From an uncultured Candidatus Melainabacteria bacterium (lineage in GTDB: Bacteria > Cyanobacteriota > Vampirovibrionia > Gastranaerophilales > Gastranaerophilaceae), in contig CANNUY010000007.1 of assembly GCA_947525005.1 (NCBI GenBank), positions 1 to 64,000 of the forward strand: a DNA stretch of 64,000 bases, in the 5' to 3' direction. The notes beneath the pieces are model-generated. The model saw only the letters and a list, made by a program, of their open reading frames with translations, made no database searches and was not told where the DNA came from. The position numbers and the translations under genes were made by a program. The stretch's first letter is position 1. Each line of letters starts with the position of its first letter. Shown piece after piece: positions 1-8,337 of this stretch.

Positions 1-69
1 TCGAAAAGACTCATTGAGGCGAAAATACTTGGCGGGCCACTGCCTGGGAAGATAGCTAGTTGCCGACAC
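1..69 (+). rRNA. rrf: 5S ribosomal RNA, 3' part
   Basis: The first ~69 bases read like the 3' half of a bacterial 5S rRNA: a GAAAATACTTGG stretch, then CTGCCTGGGAAGATAGCTAG and a 3' end GTTGCCGACAC. The 5' part and the rest of the rRNA operon lie outside the window. A strong terminator follows directly. Confidence 0.8.
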
Positions 70-83
70 CTAATTTAGATAAG

Positions 84-120
84 AAAGTGATTAAGCAGGA
101 TTGTTTAATCACTTTTTTGT
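84..120 (+). terminator. Rho-independent terminator of the rRNA operon
   Basis: Perfect 10-bp stem (AAGTGATTAA at 85-94 with TTAATCACTT at 105-114) and a 10-base loop, followed by a T run. It lies 15 bases after the 5S end. Confidence 0.85.
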
Positions 121-289
121 TGAGAAGTTTTTTGTTATGTCATCCAGAGGAAGTTAAACGACCGAAGGATTCCCCTGAACATATGAACATATTTTGTTGG
201 GGTGGAAACTCTAATTTATTGTTTGTAAAAATTATAAGTTGACTATACTTATTTTATATTTATATAAATAAACAAAAAAAATGTTTATA
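121..289. repeat. Intergenic spacer with a degenerate dispersed-repeat fragment
   Basis: Bases ~136-180 (TCATCCAGAGG ... CGAAGGATTCCCC) resemble the ends of the dispersed repeat seen at 15917-16049 and 56425-56445. The rest is AT-rich with no supported gene; a 60-codon frame crossing the terminator is not credible. Confidence 0.4.
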
Positions 290-318
290 TTGCATTGTTT
301 ATTTAAACGTGTTATTAT
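290..318 (+). promoter_or_regulatory. Sigma-70-type promoter of the AbiL-like pair
   Basis: TTGCAT at 290-295 and TATTAT at 313-318 are separated by exactly 17 bases, 18 bases before the start codon at 337. A near-palindrome GTTTATTTAAAC fills part of the spacer and could bind a regulator. Confidence 0.55.
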
Positions 319-336
319 ATAAAAAAGGAAATTTTT

Positions 337-1605
337 ATGTTAATATCTTTTTCTATACAAAATTTTAAATCAATTTTAGATATTACTTTATCGACTCGTT
401 TTGATGAAGGTAAAGCGCCAAATGGTTATAAGGATAGTGAATATCTAATTTTTTTAGAAGAAGCAAAAGAAAGAGTATCGCCGATATTATCTATTTATGG
501 TGCAAATGCATCTGGTAAATCGAATATTATTGATAGTTTTTCTATATTTAAAAATATTATATTTGAAGGAGTTGAAAAAACTCCATTTATTCCAAATAAA
601 TTAAACAATAAGTATAAAGCAACTACTTTTTGCTTAGAAATTGTTTTAAATTCAAAAAAATATAAATATATCATAAGTTACGATAATAATACAATTTTAT
701 TTGAAAAATTAATATGTAATGATAAAATTATTTTTTCCTGTGACAATAAACAATTAAAAAATATTATTGATAATAATAAATTTTATGATAATGAAAAATT
801 AAAAAATATATATAATATTGAATGTAAGGATTTAAATCAAAATCAAGTTTATTCATTATTAATGAAATTATCAACAAATTATGCAAATTTATATTCTGAT
901 ATTACAAAAGTGTATAATTATTTATTAAATCAATTTGAAATTTCTTATGATACGTTTCGTTATAGAAAATATGACGCATTACAATGTTTATCAAAAGAAA
1001 TGCAAAGTGAAGAATTAGCATTACTTGAAATTACTAATTTAATAAAAAAATTTGATATTGATATTGAAAATATTTCCAAAGAAGTTAAGAATAGTGATAT
1101 ATCATCATATAATTCAGATTTGTGGTCAAATTTAATTGATATTAATACAAATGATAAAACAGCAAAATATTGTAAATTCTATACTTATCATAAAGATTTA
1201 TATGGTAATATACAAAAATTTGATTTAAAAGAAGAATCTCAAGGAACTCAATTATTGTTTTCAATGATAGCAATTGTATTATCTACTTTAAAAAAAGGTG
1301 GAGTATTATTAGTAGATGAATTAGATAATTCATTGCATCCTCTATTATTAGTTCAAATAACAAATTTGTTTAAAGATAAAAGATATAATAAATTAAATGC
1401 ACAATTGATTTTTACGTTGCATTGTACGGATTTATTAGAGGATAGTTTTATTAGAAAATCAGAAGTTGGAATTGTTACAAAAAATAAAAAGAATGGTTCT
1501 ACTTTTAAAAAATTATCAACATATTCAAATTTACGCAATGTTATGGATTTTCGTAAAAGATATTTAAACGGAGAATTTTCAGGTATACCTTTTGCGTATA
1601 TTTAA
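337..1605 (+). CDS. AAA family ATPase, RloA/AbiLi-like
   Basis: A 422-aa ABC-type (SMC/OLD-like) ATPase of the AAA_15/AAA_21 group. The N-terminus has the usual FSIQNFKSI strand, then a Walker A GANASGKSN (residues ~56-64), a long low-GC insert, a signature-like region ESQGTQLLFSM (~300-310) and Walker B GVLLVDELDNSLHP (~325-338). A good ribosome site (AAAAGGA) precedes the ATG. The gene just downstream has RloB features, and such an ATPase plus RloB is the known make-up of AbiL and RloA/RloB phage-defence pairs. In that model the ATPase senses or gates and RloB is the effector. The family call is firm; a defence role here is inferred from the pairing and from the position behind an rRNA operon. 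Confidence 0.85.
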   Translation: MLISFSIQNFKSILDITLSTRFDEGKAPNGYKDSEYLIFLEEAKERVSPILSIYGANASGKSNIIDSFSIFKNIIFEGVEKTPFIPNKLNNKYKATTFCLEIVLNSKKYKYIISYDNNTILFEKLICNDKIIFSCDNKQLKNIIDNNKFYDNEKLKNIYNIECKDLNQNQVYSLLMKLSTNYANLYSDITKVYNYLLNQFEISYDTFRYRKYDALQCLSKEMQSEELALLEITNLIKKFDIDIENISKEVKNSDISSYNSDLWSNLIDINTNDKTAKYCKFYTYHKDLYGNIQKFDLKEESQGTQLLFSMIAIVLSTLKKGGVLLVDELDNSLHPLLLVQITNLFKDKRYNKLNAQLIFTLHCTDLLEDSFIRKSEVGIVTKNKKNGSTFKKLSTYSNLRNVMDFRKRYLNGEFSGIPFAYI

Positions 1606-1616
1606 AGGAGGCTTAT

Positions 1617-2207
1617 ATTTGTCAATCAAATAAAATAATATTTATTCTTTGTGAAGGAACATCAGAAGTAGCATATTTAAATGAATTAAATAAGCTTTTG
1701 CGTGATGAAAATATTTGGATGATATTTAAACCTACAAAAATAGGCTCAGGACATTATTCTTATGTTTATAGAAAATACTTAAAATGGAAAAGGAATAATA
1801 GAAAATGTAATGCATATATTTGGATAGATAAGGATGTATACATAAGAAATGAACATGATAATTATGATAATTATCAAATATCACCGATTAAAGATTCTTT
1901 TAGATTTAATTATATGAATTTTGAAGATTTTCTTGTATTACATTTATCTATTGAAAAAATAAATGAATGGCAAGATGTATGTAATTTAAAAAATCATTTT
2001 GTGAATCCTTTATGTTCAAGAGATTATTTATCATTGTTTAAAGAAAAGATTATATCTGATTATGAAAAGGGATGTTTTCCGATAAAAATTTTTAATATGA
2101 GTACAATAAAAAATTTGATAAAAAATAATAATGATGAAAATATTTTAATAAGTTCTGAATTTATCAATTTGTTAGAAGAAGAGCTAAGTTCTTATTTAGA
2201 AATATAA
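1617..2207 (+). CDS. RloB/AbiLii-like TOPRIM-type protein with an irregular start
   Basis: The reading frame encodes IIFILCEGTSEVAYLNEL near its N-terminus, then YIWIDKDVY (acidic pair) and NFEDFLVLHL: the typical RloB order of a CEG-x-[ST]-E motif, an acidic metal site and an N-[PF]-x-E-x-[WF]-x-L-x-H motif. The obvious start is missing. A strong Shine-Dalgarno (AAAGGAGG, 1604-1611) is followed at good spacing by TTG at 1619, but that frame stops after four codons. The RloB frame can only begin with ATT at 1617, or with TTG at 1698, which would delete the CEG motif. Removing one T at 1631 would give a perfect MSIKK-IIFILCEG start. So this is either an ATT-initiated gene, a frameshifted gene or a sequencing error. 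Confidence 0.7.
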   Translation: MCQSNKIIFILCEGTSEVAYLNELNKLLRDENIWMIFKPTKIGSGHYSYVYRKYLKWKRNNRKCNAYIWIDKDVYIRNEHDNYDNYQISPIKDSFRFNYMNFEDFLVLHLSIEKINEWQDVCNLKNHFVNPLCSRDYLSLFKEKIISDYEKGCFPIKIFNMSTIKNLIKNNNDENILISSEFINLLEEELSSYLEI

Positions 2208-2267
2208 AATAAATAATAATGAAAATTGATATAAAAAACAATTTAAAATATAAATTAAAGGTAAGAA

Positions 2268-3170
2268 ATGAGTGTTAGTATGAAATTTGATAAAAAGACA
2301 ATAATTGTTGCAATTATAGTATTACTGATATTATCAGTATTTTTAATTATAAAATACAACTGTGAAAAATTACATCAAGATATTTTGATGTATGGTGATA
2401 AAGATGTTAGTGCAGTTTATCTTGTTAACTCAAAAATAAGAAAAGATAATTTGTATCTTGATATAATTGGACCTATTTCTAAAGGAAATGTTTTTATTGA
2501 TTCCGATATTAATATTGAAATTAAAGATAAGTCAGGTACGACAATAGGAAAATCTTTAGTTAAGGATTCAGAAATATTTAATACTAGTGGAAAACATATT
2601 ACATTTAGTGCAATGATTCCAAATATAACTTGGAAAGATAGATTTGCTGGTATTAATATAGAAATGATTTTATCTGGAAAATATACAAATAACTATTGTA
2701 TAAATAATGATATGAGTAATATAAAATTGTATTATAAAGGTGATAATACAACAAAAACTTCTGTAAAATTATTTTATAATATGTGGCGAGATAAAAATAA
2801 AGATAATTATATATATAAATACGGTAAAAATGATTATTTTGGAGACACTGGTTTAAAAGCATCTACTGTTAAAAATGCTTTAACTGCCATCGAAAAAAGA
2901 GGTGTTCAAACAGATGAAGAATTACAAAAACAACTAAGATATTTTGGCGTTACAGAATTAATACCTTTTGTTCATTTGGATGAAATGCATAATATTCGTG
3001 TAATTATAGGAGAACATGATATTCCTATAAACAGAATTGAAACAGATACTAAGATTAAAGATAAAGAATCTGGTAATTGGATAAAAAACTTTATAAATAG
3101 ACCCAAAATACCTAAAACCAAAGGAATACAAGATATAAGTCCAGAAGAATTTGAAAAGTGCAAAAAATAA
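2268..3170 (+). CDS. Membrane-anchored protein of unknown function
   Basis: 300 aa with one N-terminal transmembrane helix (residues ~10-28, very hydrophobic) and a large, probably extracytoplasmic, remainder of beta-rich then Lys-rich sequence. I recognise no domain. It starts 60 bases after the RloB-like gene on the same strand and shares its very low GC, so it may be transcribed with the defence pair, either as a third component or as later cargo. The start has a weak AAAGGTAAG ribosome site; an in-frame ATG five codons later is an alternative. Confidence 0.6.
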   Translation: MSVSMKFDKKTIIVAIIVLLILSVFLIIKYNCEKLHQDILMYGDKDVSAVYLVNSKIRKDNLYLDIIGPISKGNVFIDSDINIEIKDKSGTTIGKSLVKDSEIFNTSGKHITFSAMIPNITWKDRFAGINIEMILSGKYTNNYCINNDMSNIKLYYKGDNTTKTSVKLFYNMWRDKNKDNYIYKYGKNDYFGDTGLKASTVKNALTAIEKRGVQTDEELQKQLRYFGVTELIPFVHLDEMHNIRVIIGEHDIPINRIETDTKIKDKESGNWIKNFINRPKIPKTKGIQDISPEEFEKCKK

Positions 3171-3265
3171 TATATAAAAAGGTGAATTTATTAATGCTAG
3201 ACAATAACAATTAAAATTAAATAAATTTAATTTATATCTTTGTCAGGTTTTGCATGACCGATAAT

Positions 3266-4378
3266 TTACTGTTTTAAATACTCAGCGTCCATCTCTTTAT
3301 AAAAATCTATCTGTGATTTATTTAAACCAAACATTTCGTTCATTGTAATCTCTGCAAATCTAGCATCTTTTTCAGTAAAATTGTTCCAGTATTTACCCAA
3401 ATCGTGTACAGCACGTGTATAAGTACATGTAGCATTTACGCATTTCTTTGCATAACTTATATCATCTGCGGTTTTTACAACATCTTTTCTTTTTAGTTGT
3501 AAAGCCGAATTCATTACTGTTTCACCAAAACTAGAATTCCAAACCTCATTTTCAAATTCTTCCATTGTTTTTGGATCAATAAGTTGTTTGCTAAGAATAA
3601 TATTATTATATTGGTTTAGCGCTGATATTTTTAAAACCTTTTCTAATTCTTTTTCAGATAAACATTCTGCTATCTCTTGGTCTTCCTTTGCGTGTCTTAA
3701 TTCGTGGTGAATAACCCCAAATACTTCTTCCTTTGATGTATTTGTATATAATCTAACTGTATTTATATAACTTTGCCAACATGCTCCAGATTCTGAATTG
3801 TTTGTTGGTTGTATGTCTAGTTTGATATTTGCATTTTCAAGGTCATAATTTTTTATTGCTGTATTAAGAACTGCTTTCATATAGTCTTCATTTGAAACAT
3901 TATCATCAAGTCGCATTCTTTCTAATTTTTTGTATTGATTCAACATTTCTTTTGTTTCTTTGATTGATAAATCTTTTCGTCTAAATACTTTTTGAAACTT
4001 TGATTGAACTTCTTTTATATTTTGTTCTAATTTAGCAAATTGTATATCAACTGGGTCTAAAGTTTTATTTACTTTTTTAATTGCTGTTGCATGATGCCTT
4101 AATAATCCTATTCCTACTGCAACTGCAGTTGCACCAATTCCAATTATCGTGTTTCTTGTTGAATGATTATTTTTATTATCAGTGGTATTTTGACTTAATT
4201 CTACGGTATCAGAATTTAATACTCGTAGTGGCGGATTGGTTGAATTTGATTGATAATAGTTATTAGATTTAAATTTGTCAAAATTTTGAAAATTTACATT
4301 ATTTCCATTAAATCTTACTTGATTATTAATATTATTATTATTATTATTATTAAATGTTGGCAGATATTTAAAAATCAT
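3266..4378 (-). CDS. HExxH metalloprotease-like protein with Asn-rich N-terminus
   Basis: 370 aa. The N-terminus is an Asn-run leader containing VRFNGN (21-26) and, after a linker, DTVELS (57-62). A Gly/Ala-rich hydrophobic segment follows (~76-97), then a charged helical region. HELRH at 225-229 matches the gluzincin zinc motif HExxH; a downstream acidic residue could be the third ligand but I cannot place it. There is no classical N-terminal signal peptide; the hydrophobic segment lies inside the protein. The same order (short motif leader, Gly-rich hydrophobic segment, HExxH) recurs in the proteins at 17457-19553 and 38827-39762. Protease activity is inferred from the motif alone. Confidence 0.7.
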   Translation of the reverse strand: MIFKYLPTFNNNNNNNINNQVRFNGNNVNFQNFDKFKSNNYYQSNSTNPPLRVLNSDTVELSQNTTDNKNNHSTRNTIIGIGATAVAVGIGLLRHHATAIKKVNKTLDPVDIQFAKLEQNIKEVQSKFQKVFRRKDLSIKETKEMLNQYKKLERMRLDDNVSNEDYMKAVLNTAIKNYDLENANIKLDIQPTNNSESGACWQSYINTVRLYTNTSKEEVFGVIHHELRHAKEDQEIAECLSEKELEKVLKISALNQYNNIILSKQLIDPKTMEEFENEVWNSSFGETVMNSALQLKRKDVVKTADDISYAKKCVNATCTYTRAVHDLGKYWNNFTEKDARFAEITMNEMFGLNKSQIDFYKEMDAEYLKQ

Positions 4379-4608
4379 ATTGATAATTGCTAAAATTTGA
4401 GATATTACAATTACATAAAAGATTGAACATAAAATTTTTTGACAGTGTGTTTTATAAAATTATTATCTAGTCTAAACGAGTTGTATTCGAATATTTTTCT
4501 CTGATATAGCGTTTCTGTAAACAATTGTTACCAAATTTTTATTTTAAGGCAATTTGATATCTTGATAGAACTTTAAGTCCCTGTCATTATATCTGAAAGG
4601 CCCCTTGT

Positions 4609-5118
4609 ATGAATTGTATGAATAATATGAATTTTAATCACATTACCCCTCAAGCTCCTGCTTTTAAATCTAGAGTAATTATGAACACTCAAACTGCTGA
4701 TGCACTAAATAATATTTCTAATAAATATGGTGATGAATTTAAAGCCAATCTATTAAATCAGTTAGAAGATATTAAATATAATAGAAATGATGATACAGTA
4801 GAAATATCTTTGAATAAAGTAAAAGATGATTCAGGTATGTATTCAGTAACTCACAATATTTTAGGTTTAAGAACTATTCAAAATGTTGATGGTGATACCT
4901 ATATTTCAGAACCTGTATATAAAGAACTTGTTGAAGTAACTCACGGTGACAAAGATATGTCAAAGATGTCAATAACAGATAAATTTACATATTTCATGAA
5001 AAATAAAAAGACAGTTCCCACAAACATAATTGATATGTATGATACTGCAAAATCAAGTCCACATTCTAAAAATCCTATAAATGATTTCTTGAAATATGCT
5101 AATATATTTAATTCTTAA
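4609..5118 (+). CDS. Small lineage-type protein with PAFKSR and DTVEIS motifs
   Basis: 169 aa, no recognised domain. The leader MN-rich-PAFKSRV (16-23) and the later DTVEIS (62-67) match the short N-terminal motifs of the HExxH proteins, so this is probably a member of the same group without the protease core. It is divergent from the HExxH gene at 3266-4378, and the 230-bp gap between them holds both promoters. The ribosome site is AAAGG, eight bases before the first ATG; in-frame ATGs at codons 4 and 7 are alternatives. Confidence 0.65.
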   Translation: MNCMNNMNFNHITPQAPAFKSRVIMNTQTADALNNISNKYGDEFKANLLNQLEDIKYNRNDDTVEISLNKVKDDSGMYSVTHNILGLRTIQNVDGDTYISEPVYKELVEVTHGDKDMSKMSITDKFTYFMKNKKTVPTNIIDMYDTAKSSPHSKNPINDFLKYANIFNS

Positions 5119-5180
5119 TTCTTTTTACTATCTACCTTTTTTCATTTATAATTAGTATAATTAGAAAAAAGGAGCATAAT

Positions 5181-6173
5181 ATGACTAAAGTAACTCTAAT
5201 TAAAGGTGATGGTATAGGTCCTGAAATCTCAGAATCAGTTGTGAAAATTCTTGATAAAGCAGGTGCTGATATCCAATGGGAAGTTCAAACAGCAGGACTA
5301 GATGTTATAGAAAATGAAGGTGTACCTCTGCCTCAAAGAGTTATTGACTCTATCAAAACAAACAAGGTTGCTCTAAAAGCTCCAATTACAACTCCAATAG
5401 GAAAAGGGTTTCGTTCTGTAAATGTTCAACTTCGTAAAGAGCTTGATTTATATGCAAATGTAAGACCTTGCAAAAATTTACCGACAATAGAAACTCGTTT
5501 TGACAACGTAGATATCGTTGTAGTTCGTGAAAATACAGAAGATTTGTATGCAGGTGTTGAAGAAAAAATTGATGAAAACACTTGTCACAGTATAAAAATT
5601 ATTACAAGAGAAGCCTCTTTAAGAATATCAAAGTTTGCGTTTGATTATGCAGTCAAAAACAACCGTAAAGAAGTTTGCGTTGTTACAAAAGCAAACATCT
5701 GCAAATTGTCTGATGGTTTATTTTTAGAATGTGCAAGAGAAGTTGCAAAAGACTACCCTACAATAAAATTTAGAGAAATTCTTGTTGACAATTGTTGCAT
5801 GCAACTTGTACAAAACCCGTCACAGTTTGATGTCCTAGTTCTACCAAACCTTTATGGTGACATTGTTTCAGACCTAACAGCAGGTCTAATTGGTGGTCTT
5901 GGTGTAGCCCAAAGTGTAAATATTGGAAAAGATTGTGCAGTATTTGAAGCTGTTCACGGTTCAGCACCTGATATTAAAGGTCAAAATAAGGCTAACCCTA
6001 TGGCATTATTGTTATCAGCAATCGAGATGTTAAAATATATTGGACAACCTGATTGTGCAATAAAGATTGAAAAATCATTGTTTAAAACTCTTGAAAGTGG
6101 AATAAAAACAGTTGATATTAAAGGTTCTGCTACTTGTACAGAGTTTACAGATGCAATTATTAGTAATTTATAA
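5181..6173 (+). CDS. NAD-type isocitrate dehydrogenase
   Basis: 330-aa beta-decarboxylating dehydrogenase converting isocitrate to 2-oxoglutarate. The N-terminus is KGDGIGPEI; the substrate loop SVNVQLRKELDLYANVRP (~92-109) and VRENTEDLYAGVE (~121-133) are the NAD-IDH form rather than the VRE-LTGG form of LeuB. The metal-binding NLYGDIVSD (~226-234) and nucleotide loop VFEAVHGSAPDIKGQ (~256-270) are present. A strong AAAAAAGGAG ribosome site fixes the start. It probably supplies 2-oxoglutarate for glutamate in a partial TCA pathway. Homoisocitrate dehydrogenase is a less likely alternative. Confidence 0.88.
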   Translation: MTKVTLIKGDGIGPEISESVVKILDKAGADIQWEVQTAGLDVIENEGVPLPQRVIDSIKTNKVALKAPITTPIGKGFRSVNVQLRKELDLYANVRPCKNLPTIETRFDNVDIVVVRENTEDLYAGVEEKIDENTCHSIKIITREASLRISKFAFDYAVKNNRKEVCVVTKANICKLSDGLFLECAREVAKDYPTIKFREILVDNCCMQLVQNPSQFDVLVLPNLYGDIVSDLTAGLIGGLGVAQSVNIGKDCAVFEAVHGSAPDIKGQNKANPMALLLSAIEMLKYIGQPDCAIKIEKSLFKTLESGIKTVDIKGSATCTEFTDAIISNL

Positions 6174-6196
6174 AAATATATGAAAAGGAATTTATT

Positions 6197-6772
6197 ATGA
6201 CAGAATATTTATTTGATCCAGGATATAGTCAACATTTAGTAAGCCTAATCTTCTCACTAGAAGATATGTATGGCGATATTAACAAATTTAAAAACTTAGG
6301 TCAAAAGAAGTTTAGATTTAAACAATATTACCCAGGAATACTTAAATTAATCAGACAAAATACAGCATTTTATCTTGGTTGTTTGTTGTGGGCAACATAT
6401 TTATCTAATCAAGAAACTGGTGAAATCACTGGTAATTATTGTTTGGGTAAAGAATATGACGAACATAAATCTTTGATAGAGCTTGATTTTTTGATTAAGT
6501 TTTCTCAAACTTTTTCAAAAGATACAAAATATTATATGGGTATTGATTACAAATTCCCTGAAGAAGATGAAGTTTTATTAGGAACATATAGAGAGTTTGC
6601 AGTATTAAATGAAGGGTTTGTAAACATTAAATCAACATCTGATTTAAAACTTCCTGATTCATTGAAAAAACCATCAAAAGAAGAATTAGAAACAATCAAA
6701 ACAACTATTGAAAAGGTTGTTTCTACAGGAAACTTTGATTTGTTGTTTGATATAAGAGGTTTGATTTTTTAG
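6197..6772 (+). CDS. Conserved-looking hypothetical protein
   Basis: 191 aa, soluble, acidic, no motif I recognise. It lies 23 bases after the isocitrate dehydrogenase gene with an AAAAGGA ribosome site, and 3 bases before rsmD, so the three genes read as one operon. Codon use is like its neighbours. Function unknown. Confidence 0.7.
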   Translation: MTEYLFDPGYSQHLVSLIFSLEDMYGDINKFKNLGQKKFRFKQYYPGILKLIRQNTAFYLGCLLWATYLSNQETGEITGNYCLGKEYDEHKSLIELDFLIKFSQTFSKDTKYYMGIDYKFPEEDEVLLGTYREFAVLNEGFVNIKSTSDLKLPDSLKKPSKEELETIKTTIEKVVSTGNFDLLFDIRGLIF

Positions 6773-6775
6773 TCT

Positions 6776-7291
6776 ATGAACATAACAGGTGGAAAATATA
6801 ACGGCCGTAAAATTCAAGCACCAGACGAAAAAATAACTCGTCCGACTTTATCAAAGGTTCGTATGAGTGTATTTAATGTGTTATATTCTTTGCTTGGCGA
6901 TTTTGAGGGCAAAATTTTTCTTGATATGTTTGGTGGCTCAGGTGTAATGGGACTTGAGGCTCTTTCTCGTGGATTTCAGTCTGTAATTGTTTTTGAGAAA
7001 AATAAGCAGGCAGCTGATGTTATAAGAAAAAATTATAAAGCATTAAATGAACCTTTAAATTTGACACTTGGTGATAGTATAAAACTTATTAAAAAAATAA
7101 CTCAAGCTGTTGACGTTATTTATATTGATCCACCGTATTTAGATGGAATTTATCAAGCTAGCTTAGAAAATTTGCCTGAACATAAAATTATTATTTTAGA
7201 ACACGTTGTAGATATCGATTTAACAGGATTTAACGTTATAAAACAGAAAAAATACGGTGATAAATATATTACGTTTATCGAAAAAATTTAG
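6776..7291 (+). CDS. rsmD: 16S rRNA (guanine-N2)-methyltransferase RsmD
   Basis: 171 aa. RsmD methylates G966 (E. coli numbering) of 16S rRNA with S-adenosylmethionine. The diagnostic N-terminus is present (ITGGKYNGRKIQAP, then TRPT-LSKVRMSVFN), followed by the SAM-binding FLDMFGGSGVMGLEALSRG (~44-62) and the catalytic YIDPPY (~118-123). Length is typical. It converges with and overlaps the following minus-strand gene by four bases. Confidence 0.92.
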   Translation: MNITGGKYNGRKIQAPDEKITRPTLSKVRMSVFNVLYSLLGDFEGKIFLDMFGGSGVMGLEALSRGFQSVIVFEKNKQAADVIRKNYKALNEPLNLTLGDSIKLIKKITQAVDVIYIDPPYLDGIYQASLENLPEHKIIILEHVVDIDLTGFNVIKQKKYGDKYITFIEKI

Positions 7292-7992
7292 TATTGTTTT
7301 ACGTAATAGTTTTCATCATTTTTAAGTTGTTCAACGATATCAGGGTATTTGGTTGCTAAATCAGGGTTTGATAATAGTTGAGCAACTTTTTCACGAATAG
7401 TGTATTCGTTTTGTTTAACCGAGTTTTTGAGAATATTATCAAGTTTTGTTTCATCAATATAATTGTAGTATTTGTTCAATCCCTCTAAACACCAATATAG
7501 CTTGAAAATTTGTTTGTTGATTGTGTATTTTTTATCACGAAAAACTATCTTTGATAATCCGTCAAAGGATTCATTTATGTATTCAACAAGTTTGTTTGCA
7601 TATTGTATTCCAAATTCTTTGTATTCGTGCATTTCGCAAAGTCCATCGATTATCATTCTTGATACATTTGCGTTTATGTCAATGGTTGCTTGAGCAAAAA
7701 TCAATGGAAACTTTGAAAAATATTCTTGGTATTTTTTTGTTTTAGAAAATTCAAGAAATTTGTGTGCAACAGCCTCTCTGATTTTGCCGTCACAGTTGAT
7801 AAGGTTAGAGATAAATGTTTTAGCATCAGCTTCTGAGTTGAGTTCTGTTAATTCTATTGCTGAAAACTGTTTTTCTGGAATGTTGCCGACTTTTAAAAAC
7901 TCAATTAGTTCATCATAAGAATAAGTGTTTGAACAAAGCTCTAGTGCTTTGTCAAAATTTTTGTCTAAAGTTTCTTCGTAATTTGAACTCAA
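7288..7992 (-). CDS. HEAT-like alpha-helical repeat protein
   Basis: 234 aa, almost entirely amphipathic helices, with repeats of the form IREAVAHKFLEF and IREKVAQLLSNPD that resemble HEAT units. No catalytic motif or signal peptide; probably a cytoplasmic scaffold. Unrelated in detail to the HEAT protein at 60346-61302. Convergent with rsmD. Confidence 0.65.
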   Translation of the reverse strand: MSSNYEETLDKNFDKALELCSNTYSYDELIEFLKVGNIPEKQFSAIELTELNSEADAKTFISNLINCDGKIREAVAHKFLEFSKTKKYQEYFSKFPLIFAQATIDINANVSRMIIDGLCEMHEYKEFGIQYANKLVEYINESFDGLSKIVFRDKKYTINKQIFKLYWCLEGLNKYYNYIDETKLDNILKNSVKQNEYTIREKVAQLLSNPDLATKYPDIVEQLKNDENYYVKQY

Positions 7993-8109
7993 ATCATTTT
8001 CCTTATTAAATATAAAAAAATTATATCATAATAGATATGTTCAAAATAGTATTTATGAATGATAAATTGTTGGTTAAAATTCGTATAATAGTTATTAGGA
8101 GATTAATCA

Positions 8110-8277
8110 ATGAAAAATTTTGTAACATTTATCCGTGGAGCTTTGTTGATTGATGAAAAATCACAAACACGTATTGGCTTATCACAATTCAAAGAAGAAA
8201 AAGAAGACTTTTCTATTAACGAAAATTCTATAAGAAATAAGGATATAAAATTATCTGATTTGTTAAGACGTAGTTAA
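8110..8277 (+). CDS. Small hypothetical protein (55 aa)
   Basis: ATG at 8110 follows a good TAGGAGA ribosome site and a TATAAT-like box (GTATAATA, ~8085-8092). The product is a soluble 55-residue charged protein starting MKNFVTFIRG and ending LRRS. No homology recognised. Support comes from the clean start signals in an otherwise empty intergenic gap. Confidence 0.5.
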   Translation: MKNFVTFIRGALLIDEKSQTRIGLSQFKEEKEDFSINENSIRNKDIKLSDLLRRS

Positions 8278-8337
8278 TAGTTGTAAAAAGTTTTTAATCA
8301 ATTAGCAAAAAATATTTTTATCATACTTGATAAAAGT

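Noticed and set aside
60..242. 60-codon plus-strand frame after the 5S rRNA
   Set aside because: It runs through the rRNA 3' end and the terminator hairpin and has no ribosome site.
1619..1640. Programmed frameshift in the RloB-like gene
   Set aside because: No slippery heptamer or stimulatory structure is visible; an ATT start or a simple indel explains it as well.
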